Origin: Smittia aterrima
Taxonomy: Eukaryota > Arthropoda > Insecta > Diptera > Chironomidae
Length of the DNA: 64,000 nt
NCBI GenBank assembly: GCA_033063855.1
Contig: CP093830.1
Span: forward strand, 23,126,854 to 23,190,853
Direction: 5' to 3'
A program made the position numbers and the translations under genes. Numbering within the stretch: the stretch's first letter is position 1; each line of letters starts with the position of its first letter. The notes under the pieces are model-generated. The model was not told where the DNA came from. It did not search any database and was given only the letters and a program-made list of their open reading frames with translations. Of the stretch, positions 49,101 through 59,444 are shown one piece after another.

Positions 49101-50379
49101 TTCAAAGTCAAAACCGCGTTATTCACAACGTGCGAGTCAACTCGTAATAGAACAGCCGACAGCTAAGTGCATGTGCAACACTTTCCCAATAGAATCAACA
49201 AACCGCTGAAATCACACAGAAGTCAGGCTTATATGTAAATTGAATCTTGCTTGTGTCAACAGTGAGCTGAAATAAAACTCAATAGCCCAATGGTTCATCG
49301 ATCACGTTCTCGTGTTTCTCATTTTGGCGTCAGCTTAAAGTTAAGTCTTTCCAGAATTCTACTCGTCATATTTAAAAGTTTAGATGTGAAGGAAGGGAAT
49401 GGAGAGATAACAATGATCTCAGCAATTATGTATTGGGCTGAGAATTAAAAGTTAAATCTCATTACTCACCGGCTGTGTATAGATAATACTTCTTCAGCAA
49501 GTGCAATTCTACTATGCGTGACGAGATTCTCCGATATTGCAATCCTTGAAAAGGGGTGGGTAGGGCTGAGCGTCAATCCACAGTTTTCACACGATTACGG
49601 TTTGGTTGGGATCTTATTGGACGTATTTGATTTTGCACAATACAATCGTCTCTGTTTAACTATGTGATGTATAGCGAATAAGAAGAACGAGGAAGACGAT
49701 TTTTTTCTTCACTTTTTTTTATACAAGTTTAGCTTGATAAGACTCCTACGCAATCCAAGTTACAATATTCCTTGTTTATATTGTTCGTTTAGGTTTTTTT
49801 TCACATAATTGCATTGCTGCAGTTTAAAAAAGATTGATGAACTTCCTGTAACTTTAGTTTTCTCGTCTTAACGCAATGATTCACAAATCAATTTTGCAAT
49901 CCACTACGAATGATTGGAAAATCACTAAACTCTACTAAACAAATGGGAAAACTCAAACTTATTCACTATCATGTTACTTTTTCTTCGTTAAACAATCGAT
50001 TTATAATATCTTCACTTGATTTAGAGGCGTTTTTCATTTAAAAAATCTCGATTTTTGTTTTTTTTTTCGAGAAAAATAAACTTCACCGATTTTTAGCACG
50101 CCGCTAGATGGAGTTAAAGTTAAAACTAGGGCGTGCTAAAAATCAGAAGCTTTCAAAGAAACAAAAATTAAAGTTCGCGCCTTTTCTATGCTTTACATTC
50201 AGAATCGAAAGAAAGCTAATTTATCGTGAATTGGAATGTTTAAACATATTTAATTATGAAATAAACATAAAGTTAGAACTAAGGAAGATCGGAAGAGTAA
50301 AAGTGGATCGAATATTCAATTGAAGTGTTCAACTAAAGCGGAAAATATTCGTTCATTTCCGTTGAAATTAATACTTAAA
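46151..50379. other. 4.2 kb gene-free stretch with divergent promoters
   Basis: This stretch lies between the start codons of the ANKRD50-like gene (minus) and the Dalmatian-like gene (plus). It should hold both promoters and at least one noncoding ANKRD50-like exon; a GTGAGT donor near 49470 on the minus strand is one candidate. An exon-like segment at 47508-47585 and an open frame at 48871-49209 were considered and not accepted. A perfect hairpin lies at 50088-50144. Confidence 0.5.
50088..50144. repeat. perfect 15-bp inverted repeat with 27-base loop
   Basis: The left arm 50088-50102 (GATTTTTAGCACGCC) and the right arm 50130-50144 (GGCGTGCTAAAAATC) are exact reverse complements. The loop begins GCTAG and ends ACTAG, so CTAG can extend the pairing after one mismatch. 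It lies 236 bases upstream of the Dalmatian-like start codon, in the promoter or 5' UTR region. The G+C-rich inner arm is unusual for its surroundings. Confidence 0.8.
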
Positions 50380-53334
50380 ATGACTCGAACTCGTCGAAAC
50401 AGTAAGCTTGATCCTCTGTTTGTTAAGAATTATCTAAATTTACTATGATTTCTTGCCGTTTCAGCGAATTCCGAAGCCAAAATGAATAAAACGAAATCTC
50501 TAGAAAAACGCAATTCTGAAGTTTTCGATAATCTGGAGACTCATGATGTTGAGAATGCTGCATTAGACAAAAAGAATCTTAGAGGAAGGCGAGCGGCTCT
50601 GACCATTGAGAATGATTGTGCTATTGTTCCAAATATGCGACCGCGCCGTGCAGTTACAATGGCAGCAGACAAAGTGCGTGACGAAAAAAAAGACGCCACA
50701 GACAAGAAAGTTGCAAAGAAGCATGAATCAGAAAAAGGAAAAGAGTCCAAAGGACTAAAAAAGACTAATGACTCAAACGATAAACCGAAAGCAGTTTCCA
50801 AGACCAAGAAAACGAAATTGGACTCTCCTAATAGAGACAAGCCCGCTGAGAAACAAGATGCTGGAGTTGCTTTGACAACAAGACAAACTCGAGCAAAATC
50901 AAAGTTATCTCAACCGGTTTTACTTGAAAATTCTTCTAAAAAACCGAGGAAAACTCAGAAAACGGTCAAAGTAAAAAATAATAAGAGCGAATTGGAGAGA
51001 TCCATTCAAAAATGCTCTGTAGTTCTCGATCGAATCGATGATGAATCCTCTAAAAAAGGGACTTTAAAGAATGAAGATATGCCTGTCGAATCGAAAGGAA
51101 AGGATTTGCAAACTAAAAGAGCTACTAAGAAAGCTGACTCGAAGTCTATCGGTGGAGCGGATATAGAATTAACTCGATCGAACTCTTCTGCTGCTAACGA
51201 AAATCTAATTGCAAAGAAATCCGATAAAAAGAGGATCAAGTTCGACGAACCTTCAGCATGCAATGTAGCTATTAGAACTACTCGTTTAAGATCAACTGCT
51301 ATAGACGAAAAAAAAGATGACATTGCGAAGGAGCCGAAAACAAAAAATAATGTGTCAACGAAAAAAGGTACTCGATCAAAACAAATCCTGGATCGGCAAA
51401 TTTCCACTGTGACAGCTCCTTCGAATTCAAAATCTGTGTCTGATTCTCAAGAGAAGCCACCGAAAAAAACAAAGAAAACTTTGAAACCATCAAAAGAAGA
51501 TGCAAAAACAAATCAAAATAAGTTATTTACTCAAAATGTTGCTAAAGATATGCCATCAACAAGCAAACAAGTCTCACCGCAAATTTTAAAATCTTCTCCA
51601 AAGATTCTTACTTCATTTAGAAAATCAAACGAGAATGAAGTTGAAAACAACGAGGAAGATCCATATAGTTTTGAATTGTCGCAATCGGAACAAGTCGAAA
51701 AGAAAGTAAAACGACAAAGAAAACAAAAGATAAATAAGAAACCAGGCAATAGAATGGATCTTTTGATTCAGCAAAAAAAGCTTGAAGCTGTTGGCCAATC
51801 ATGCAACATGCAAAATAATCCATCAATGTATGAAGCTCAACGCAAGAACTTGGAGAAACAAATTAATGTTCAGCCGAATATCAATAAGATCGTCGTTGAT
51901 CTTCCACCCGCACGTACTTCAAATGCTTTAAGTCAAAGATCTTCAGCACCACGTCCATTCACTAGAGTTTGGCATTCTCCTCAGACAACACTGAAATCAC
52001 AAGTTGATGTTACTGATCCACAAGTTCAAATTCTTACAAATGAGCAATTGCTCTCACCACCAATCCAGTCAAAATATGCAATGAAAATGTCTCAAATTGC
52101 AAGATTTAGTGTTCATAACAATGTGACACCGTTGCGCGTCAGTGAAAATCTTCCGTCAGCTTTCTACATGGAATTATCGAAACAAGATGGTACGCCTTCA
52201 TACTCTAGTGATTTAGTAAGCGGAAAAGTTCCACAATCTGAAGAAAAGTTAGTTTTTGCCACTCCATCGACTTCCAGATCATTTAATGATCAAGCCATTC
52301 GTAAATCGCCATCGATTCTGCATGATTCGAACGCAGAAAATATGACTCCTGCTGGAGTTGTCAACTCGCCTCTGAAGAAGGCTAAAAGAAATATGGCCCG
52401 TACTCCTTTAAAGGCTTTAGCCATCGCAAGCAACATTACCACCAGTCAACATGAAAATAAAATCAAAACGCTTGTGCATCAGGAATCTCTAGTGTTTGAT
52501 GACGAGACGGATAGCAGCGTTCACGTTTCTCAGGACGAGTCAACTACTGATACAAAAGATTTGTTTGGTTTCGATGAACTCTTAAGCATCCGTAAGTTTA
52601 GTGGAAATGATTTTTAATAATTTATACTTTCAATTGCTTCTTGTTTTAGAAGAAGCAACTACAAAGGCTGGCTTTAAAAATGACAATATTGATATTCATA
52701 AACATCTAAGTGGAATGAAGAAATATTTGCCGAGCAAAAATTTCAAGAATCGTGACAAAGAAATATTTCCAACATCGCCGGTAAAGCCTCTTTTGAGAAG
52801 TCCATCAAAGCAATCGACTATTCGAAAGTTTATAAGCTCTTCGACACCGGTTGTTACTATGCCGAGGCAATCTAGCCGAGGCAACTTTGGAGATTACTCA
52901 GCAGTTGCTGAAACCAGAGACGAAGAAAATGAAAGTAACGATATAGATTTGCAAGTTGAAAACCTCTTTGGAGAAAACTCAAAAGTGCAAACAGTAAGTT
53001 TTATGTTTCATTAGCTCAAAGTTCTATACGAAATGCTTTCTTACTTTTTAGTTACAGCGAAGTTATAGTCGACGTAAACGGGCAACATTCGCTGATTTAC
53101 CAACCGACTCCTCAGATGACGACTCGAATGAAGAAATCGTTTCCAAGAAACCTCCAACAAAGACTAAGCGCAAGAAATTAAACATTGAGCAGGTAAATAC
53201 CAAATAAGAGATTTGAAAATCAATTTCAGAAAGTAACAAAAAATTTCTTTTAGACGGGAGAATTTAAAAGATTTGTTTTAGAGAAGTCAAGTGAGTTCGC
53301 AGAGGTTGACAACTACGAGATGGTTATCGAATAA
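50380..53334 (+). CDS. dmt: Dalmatian/sororin-like cohesin protector
   Basis: Five exons, 50380-50401, 50465-52591, 52650-52993, 53052-53192 and 53254-53334, give 904 residues. Most of the protein is Lys/Ser-rich, disordered and basic, without a fold I recognise. Two points identify it. The last 15 residues, SSEFAEVDNYEMVIE, match the C-terminal sororin domain. An FGF-type motif sits in DLFGFDELLS (about 706-715), the element by which sororin/Dalmatian competes with Wapl for Pds5. Several SP/TP sites (for example ARTPLK, FPTSPVK, RSPSK) suggest mitotic Cdk control. Dalmatian keeps sister-chromatid cohesion and in Drosophila also has a shugoshin-like role. The first exon codes only MTRTRRN plus one base. 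The poly(A) signal is at 53389, overlapping the 3' end of the opposing gene. Fast divergence of this family limits certainty. Confidence 0.75.
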
Positions 53335-53388
53335 TTTAGTTTTTAGAAATTTATATTTTTTAGCTATTTGAGTTTGATAAACATTCAC

Positions 53389-53394
53389 AATAAA
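53389..53394 (+). terminator. poly(A) signal of the Dalmatian-like gene
   Basis: AATAAA lies 55 bases after the stop codon. Cleavage 10-30 bases downstream would fall at about 53405-53425, that is, on or inside the last codons of the convergent FERRY3 gene. Confidence 0.7.
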
Positions 53395-53409
53395 ATATTT
53401 TTCTACATT

Positions 53410-53415
53410 TTTATT
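53410..53415 (-). terminator. poly(A) signal overlapping the FERRY3 stop codon
   Basis: On the minus strand the stop and signal read TAAATAAA, so the AATAAA starts on the last base of the TAA codon. This predicts a 3' UTR of only about 15-35 bases. Confidence 0.65.
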
Positions 53416-54976
53416 TACAAAATTTTTGGGTTTGCAACTCGGAAAATGCCGGGAACCATAGATGAAATTGTGGAGAAGAGTTCTTCGGAGATATCATGAG
53501 GGAGAAGAAGTTGAAGGGTGCTCAGTTCACTTCCACTCCAACTGGATGATTCGATCATAAATCCTTTAGTGCATTTCAAAACGAGCTCAGATCTTCTGAC
53601 GCACCAAGACATTGTCATCTCTTCAGTCATTCGAGACTTAAGTAGGGTAGGGATGGTCAACTGATGGCAATCATAGCGATTTGCTATTTTTAGGACGTTT
53701 CTCAGTCCAAGAATGCAAGGGTGTCTCGAATTCATTTCTGCAGTTGAATCATCATAAACAAGATGAAATATTAAATGAGCTTGCGATAAATTGGAATGCT
53801 TCGTTACAAAGAAGTCGCCGGGTTTCAACCGAGCTCCGTTAATTTCTTTTAGATCATCCTGAATCCTGTCTAATTGCTGATCAATCTGATCGAAGTGGAA
53901 CTCAGTGGACAAACTCGCGTTTCTCACGACATTTTTATTCGCGGCAATTTGAGTAGTTCCTGGAGAAATCAATAAGAAAACTGATATTAGTTTTTGGCGA
54001 AAATTAAAAGTTGTTAAAGCGAAATAGGATGTCAGGTTTTTGGGATTAAGAGATTTGCTAAAGAGTTTACCTGGCGGTACCAATAAGACAATTCCGCAAA
54101 GGGAGCTCGAATAAACTCCATGGTGAATGTTTCCATTTATCATCAATTCGTTGTTTTCATTGACTGAGGGACTGCAAAGATCTGTTACATCAGCAGCTAG
54201 GATTCTTATGTTATGCATTGATTTTAACTGCGAACCCAGATAAATCGTGAAAGATTCTTCCATCTGGAATGGCTTCTCGCTCACGTTAGGGAACATTGAT
54301 GTTTTATTACCGACCGGTGTAGAATCAGATGAACTCATTAACTTCTGACCAATCTGAGAAGTTATCCATTCGCGATATTCATTTCTCTGGTGTCCTTTCT
54401 TCGCTTCAAGTTCTGATTCATACTGCTTTCGCAATAAATTTGAGCTCGAGTATTGCTGAGCAAGAAGTTTATTGATATCGTCAGAAGTTGTCTCGACGTC
54501 AAGAAGATTAATTTTAGAATCCATTACTTCTTGTTGCATCTGGTTAAGTTCCGCAATCTCGTGTTCCATCCTAAAAAGATTTTGAATTTTATTTTCTATT
54601 CAAGTACCTTGAAATTAATATTTTCTTATAAACATGTTTAATTACCTGATCATCAGTGAAGAAATGGTCGAAGCATAATTCTTCTCTTTGGACAGAATAT
54701 CTTGAAGGGAACTCGAGTGAACCATCTGGTGAAAACTCTGAGCAAATATTTCATCATTCGATGGACAATCTTTCTCGCAATAATCCAGAAGTTCTTCTAA
54801 AAGTTTTTTTTGCTGATAAGAATTTTAGTTTCGCATAATGGTTTACCTTTGTACCACTTTTCGAGTTGCTTCGCGACATCGTCTACCGCTATCTCATTGT
54901 TTCTTAGCTTTTGAATCACTTCCCGATCGAATTGTTCATAGTTCTTCGACACTGGACTTATGTTTAAAATATCCAT
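53415..54976 (-). CDS. FERRY3: FERRY complex subunit 3 (C12orf4) homologue
   Basis: Four exons (minus), 54976-54847, 54796-54646, 54570-54071 and 53959-53415, give 441 residues. Conserved blocks recalled from human C12orf4 are present in order: LEKWYKEEL, FQMEESFTIYLGSQLKSMHNIR, SSLCGIVLLVP, FFVTKHSNLSQAHLIFHLVYDD, LGLRNVLKIA, MTMSWCVRRSELVLKCTKGF and the ending VPGIFRVANP. In mammals FERRY is a five-subunit RAB5 effector that couples mRNAs to early endosomes. Whether flies have the full complex is not shown here. The protein is about 110 residues shorter than the human one, all at the N-terminus, so either the insect form is short or an upstream exon is missed. The intron 53960-54070 is 111 bases with no stop in frame, so retaining it would insert 37 residues. 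Confidence 0.88.
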
Positions 54977-55389
54977 TGCTTCTGATATTTATAAACAATT
55001 GAGTTATCGAAAGTTAGGTAACACTTTTAGCTAGACAAAGTCTTTTTAAATTATCGACGATCTCATCCAATTAATGCAGATCTTCTCGACACTCCGCAAA
55101 GCACTTAAAAGAATTGAGTTATTTTCAACCCCACTTTACCAAAATAAACTTTCCATTTTTCCTTAGTTCACCCCCATCTATTGGACAAGAAATGCAGAAA
55201 GCTTTTTAATTTAAAAGCCGCTTAAAGCTTAAATGCGTTTTTCTCGCTTTAGATGCCGATGAATTTTTCCAAAATACCTACGAATCTATGAATATTTTTA
55301 AGCAAACTTTTGGTTTTATTTTAAGTTTATAAAAACTTTAATCATTCTAAAGTATTATCCATAGGATTGTATTGCATAATCGACCATTT
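54977..55389. other. short intergenic stretch, FERRY3 promoter side
   Basis: This 413-base stretch lies between the FERRY3 start and the stop of the first protease gene, both on the minus strand. It must hold the FERRY3 promoter and the protease 3' UTR. No exon is recognised. Confidence 0.5.
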
Positions 55390-57380
55390 CTAGCCGAAGT
55401 TGTTAATTTTTTCTTGTATCCAACTGTTGAACTTAGTTACATCTGTGAAAACAGCATAGTTTTTCGTATCACATGTTTGAAGATTGGTGTCTATTAACGA
55501 AGCGCTCACAACACCTCTGAGGTACCACTTCTTATCATCTTGCACTACGAAACCTCCTCCTGAAAACATATTTTTAATATACTTTTTTCAAGAATTAACA
55601 GTATTGAGACTTACCGCTATCTCCGAGGCATGGGCCAGTTTTTCCACTTCTGTCGCCAGCGCAAAAAGTTCTGTCAGATGTAAGAGTATTAAACGCATCA
55701 TTCGAACGTATGCAAACTAGAGTTGATACAACTGGAAGCTCAGCCCAATTAGGTTGCGCAGTTGACACTGCATCGAATTCAGTCTTTCCCCAACCAGCGA
55801 CGACTCCTGTTCTTCCAACAATATCTTCAGACGAAGAAGAAGTCCACAAACAAACAGGTTTAACAAATTTAGTGAAAGAAATGGTTCTCAAAAGCACTGC
55901 AATCGCTAAATCGGCGTCGTAGCGGTCGTCATTTACATTCCAATCTGGATGAATAATAAATTGAGTCACACCGGAGACGACATAGTTCTGCTCTCCGCTC
56001 AGAGACTCCAGATTGTGTTTCCCCATGTAAAATGAAGCTTCTTCAGCTTTTTTAGGAGACGAGTCTCTCTTACTGCTTATGCAATGAGCAGCCGTAACAA
56101 CTAGTTTAGTACTGACAAGGCTTCCACCGCAAATGAATCTCGAATCTCCGCGACCATTGTGGTAATAAGCAGCCATCCTAGAATATTTTAAAATTGATTA
56201 TTCGTCAATTGATCTCATTCCACTTTTTTTACCAAGGAAATTGTCCCCGTCTTGCAACTTTTCCTCCAATAACCAACGCAGTTGTTACAGGCTCGATGTA
56301 ACTAGGATTTCCGCATTGGAAAATTTCATTGTTTATTCGATTTGGCTCAACTGAAGATGTTTGCGGGATAAAAGCTGGCTGAGTGTAAATTTCAGGACTT
56401 CTCGTAGGCACTTGCACTGGTCTATGAACAGGTTCTTGTGATGGTTTCTGAACTGGTCTTTGGTCGAATCCGCTTGCAAGTCCCGAGGCACCCGTGATGA
56501 AGGTATGATCAAGCATGATTGTTGTCACATAACTAGCCACCTCTAAAAATTAAAAACTAAGAACTAAATTGTTTCTTGCGTGATTTTTTATCTTTTTGAA
56601 TACCCTTTGCTCCGACGCACAGTAACTGATCGTTGAGATAAATTTCGAAAGGCTTAGGTAAGATATTTTGAAGCGGAAAATTAATGCGATATTGAAGTGA
56701 TCGGCCGTTGGCAACGTCGTACGATGACTCTCTTTTCGATTTAGCCAGGTCAATAGTGCCGACATAGTCCTTTAGAAACAAAACATCTCATTAAGTAAGT
56801 TTTAAAATTTACCTTCCATTTAAACATTTAAAAACTTCTATTTCAGAATTCTTTTCTCAAGATCATTTCAAGTATATTTAAAATAAATATTTGCTTATTA
56901 AATTTCACTATAATTTTTTTAAGCAGTGATGTTCAACACATTCGCAATAAGCTGTAGATATCAAGGAAATCCCCATAATTAGCATCAAAGCAAAAATTAT
57001 CCGTAGTTTTATTTTCTGAAATAATTCCGTACCGTCATCAGTCTCGCAGCCAAACTAAGTTTCACTTTTACTTGAAATTGACTGACCCCTGCAGGAACGG
57101 GCACCGAAACTAAACCGTATTGCCCATTATAATCACTCTGATATGAAAAATATTGATTGCATGGTGAAGAGAACGATGTCTGGAAAGTTCCTTGCGTGGG
57201 CGACGAGAAGGTTTCTTGATTATTGTGATTGATTGGTTGATAGTTTGAATACTGATCGACGGATGGACCGTTAGACCCTCCAGTTGTGTAAAATGATGAC
57301 ATCCAATATGGAGTCATAAACTGAGAATAAACTGACACAATACTGTACAGAATCACTATATATATTTTTTTATACGCCAT
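55390..57380 (-). CDS. GD_N-domain serine protease A (gastrulation-defective-like)
   Basis: Five exons (minus), 57380-57033, 56769-56604, 56542-56233, 56177-55615 and 55559-55390, give 518 residues. A signal peptide is followed by a GD_N-type domain (about 60-185; cues CNQYFSYQSDYNGQYGLV, RINFPLQNILPKPFEIYLN), a Pro/Gln-rich linker and a trypsin-fold domain starting at IGGKVARRGQFPW. The triad is His306 (TAAHC), Asp364 (YDADLAI) and Ser462 (GDSGG). The residue at chymotrypsin position 189 is Gly, not the trypsin Asp, as the sequence around the active serine reads TGPCLGDSGG. There is no clip domain. In flies the founding member Gd cleaves Snake in the eggshell dorsoventral cascade; other GD_N proteases are little known and may be immune. 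It sits head-to-tail with a paralogue. Confidence 0.87.
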
Positions 57381-57740
57381 TTCTTATTTTTAAAACTTCG
57401 TCACTTGATAACTTAGAATTATGTGCAAGAATTTTTTAATGGTCGAACTTCCCACTCTTGCAGGTCATGAACCAAGCACAATGATAAGAACAAACCAAGC
57501 GCGGACTAATGATCTTTAAATTTTCTTCTTATTTGCCAACTTCTCGCAACGAGTACAGAAATCTAAATGAATGAGCGACTCATAATTGCGGTTATCGACA
57601 AACATTTTCTCTCTCTCCATACACTGAAGATTATTTTGAGACTGAAACCAGTTTTTCAGAATTCCACAAAGAAAACTTGAGGTGCTATTGACAATTAATA
57701 CAAACACTTTACATTTTATTGCTTGTACTATCGACCATTT
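57381..57740. other. spacer between the two GD_N protease genes
   Basis: This 360-base spacer holds the promoter of protease A and the 3' UTR of protease B, both on the minus strand. The small open frame at 57516-57707 has no support as a gene. Confidence 0.5.
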
Positions 57741-59444
57741 CTAGCCGAAGTTGTGAATATGAACATTTATCCAGTCAGTAAACTTAGCAACGTCTGTGAA
57801 AACTGCATAGTTTCTCGTATCACACGTTTTAAGATTGGTGTCTATTAACGAAGCGCTTACGATCCCTCGTAAGAACCACTTCGAGTCATTTTCAGTTATC
57901 AAACCACCACCTAAAAAAAGTTAATGATTATAAGATCAAAAAAGAATATAAAAAATAATTTATGACTCACCAGAATCACCAGAACAAGGGCCTGACTTGT
58001 CATTTCTATCACCGGCACAAAATGTACGTTCAGAAGTCAATTCGCTAAAAGCTGTATTTGATCTCAGACAAGTTGATTCACTGACGACTGCGAGTTCAAT
58101 CCACTTTGGCCGTTCAGTTGCGATAGCATCAAACTCTGTTCGTCCCCATCCAGCAACAATGCCTCTCGATCCTATTAGATCCTCGTATGATGTCACATCG
58201 TATGATGGCAAACAAATTGGCTTAATGAATTTAGTAAATGAAATCGTCCTGGAAAGTATAACAATTGCTAAATCGGCGTCGTAACGATCATCATTAAAAT
58301 TCCAATCCGGATGAACCACAAACTCCTTCACACTCGAGACCATGTAGTTTTTCTCTCCGCTTAGAGATTCTAGATTTAATTTTCCAATATAAAAAGAAGC
58401 TTCTTCTGCTTTTCTTCTCATAACATCCATCTTGTTTTGCTAAAATGAAATAAGATATGAATTTTGAAACTTGTGCGATCGAACAACTTTACTTACAATG
58501 CAATGAGCAGCAGTAACAACGAGTTTTCTACTAATGAGTGATCCACCGCAAATGAAACCGCTTTCGCTTCGACCGTTGTGATAATAAGCTGCAAGCCTAT
58601 AAAATAATATAATCATCGATTCGCGCAACTTATCCATTGACTTACCAAGGAAATTGACCTCTACTAACAACACGTCCGTTAAAAATTAATCCCGTTGATT
58701 TCGGTGTTTTGAATTCCGAAACTCCACACTTTAAATCACTGAAACGATCAGCTTTTGAGTGACTCTTTTGTAGACGTGGTAGGTCGAATACAACAGGTTT
58801 TACTTGTTGTTCTTTTGATGAGTTGCGAGTAGTTAAAGTGTGCTCAAGTGTTATCGACGTAATAAAGCGACCGAAATCTAAAACTATTTTTAATAAAAAA
58901 AAAACAATAAAACAATAAAAAATATTTATTGTATTTTCTTGTTTAACATGAAATGTTTACTGACCTCTTGGTCCTTTACATATTAGACGATTGTTGTAAT
59001 ATATCTCAGAAATCTTCGGAATTACGTTCTGATCAGGAAAATTGACACGATATATTAAGGGAAGTCCATTTGTGATGTCATCAACTGAACTCTTTTTTTC
59101 CTTCGACAACTGAATTTCACCTAAGTAAGCCTAAAAAAATAGTTATGATAAATGAAATTTAAAATAAAAATTCATCAACTTACTGATCTGAGTTTGACAG
59201 GAACTGATAGGATGACTTTAATTTTTGATTCAATTCCTTTTGGTGCTGGATTTGCGATTACGACTAGGCCAAGCCAATCTTGACCATCAAACGTATAACG
59301 AAATATTCGAGGGCATGGAGATATTAATGTTCCTGGGACTGACACAACTTGAGAAGATAGCGACATTTGATCAGTTGCTTCGTCCATTTGTGTTTTGGAC
59401 AATGAGCAAAGAGCAAGAGAAAATATACAAAACGCTGTAGCCAT
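57741..59444 (-). CDS. GD_N-domain serine protease B (gastrulation-defective-like)
   Basis: Six exons (minus), 59444-59184, 59130-58965, 58877-58646, 58596-58497, 58439-57971 and 57910-57741, give 465 residues. A signal peptide is followed by a GD_N domain (about 40-145; cues CPRIFRYTFDGQDWLGLV, RVNFPDQNVIPKISEIYYN), a linker and the protease domain. The triad is His251, Asp309 and Ser409 (SGPCSGDSGGG), again with Gly at position 189. The usual IVGG-type start of the mature domain is replaced by IFNGRVVSRGQFPW, so zymogen activation may be unusual. Exons two and last are 166 and 170 bases, the same as in protease A, and both proteins end in NFG. One extra intron splits the catalytic domain just after the His motif. 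This is a tandem duplicate of protease A. Confidence 0.87.

Noticed and set aside
48871..49209. 112-codon open frame on the plus strand.
   Set aside because: Composition is uneven, there is no domain or splice context, and it lies in a stretch with several random frames.
50541..51826. Several minus-strand frames opposite the Dalmatian-like gene.
   Set aside because: They are antisense shadows of a Lys/Ser-rich coding exon and have no splice or similarity support.
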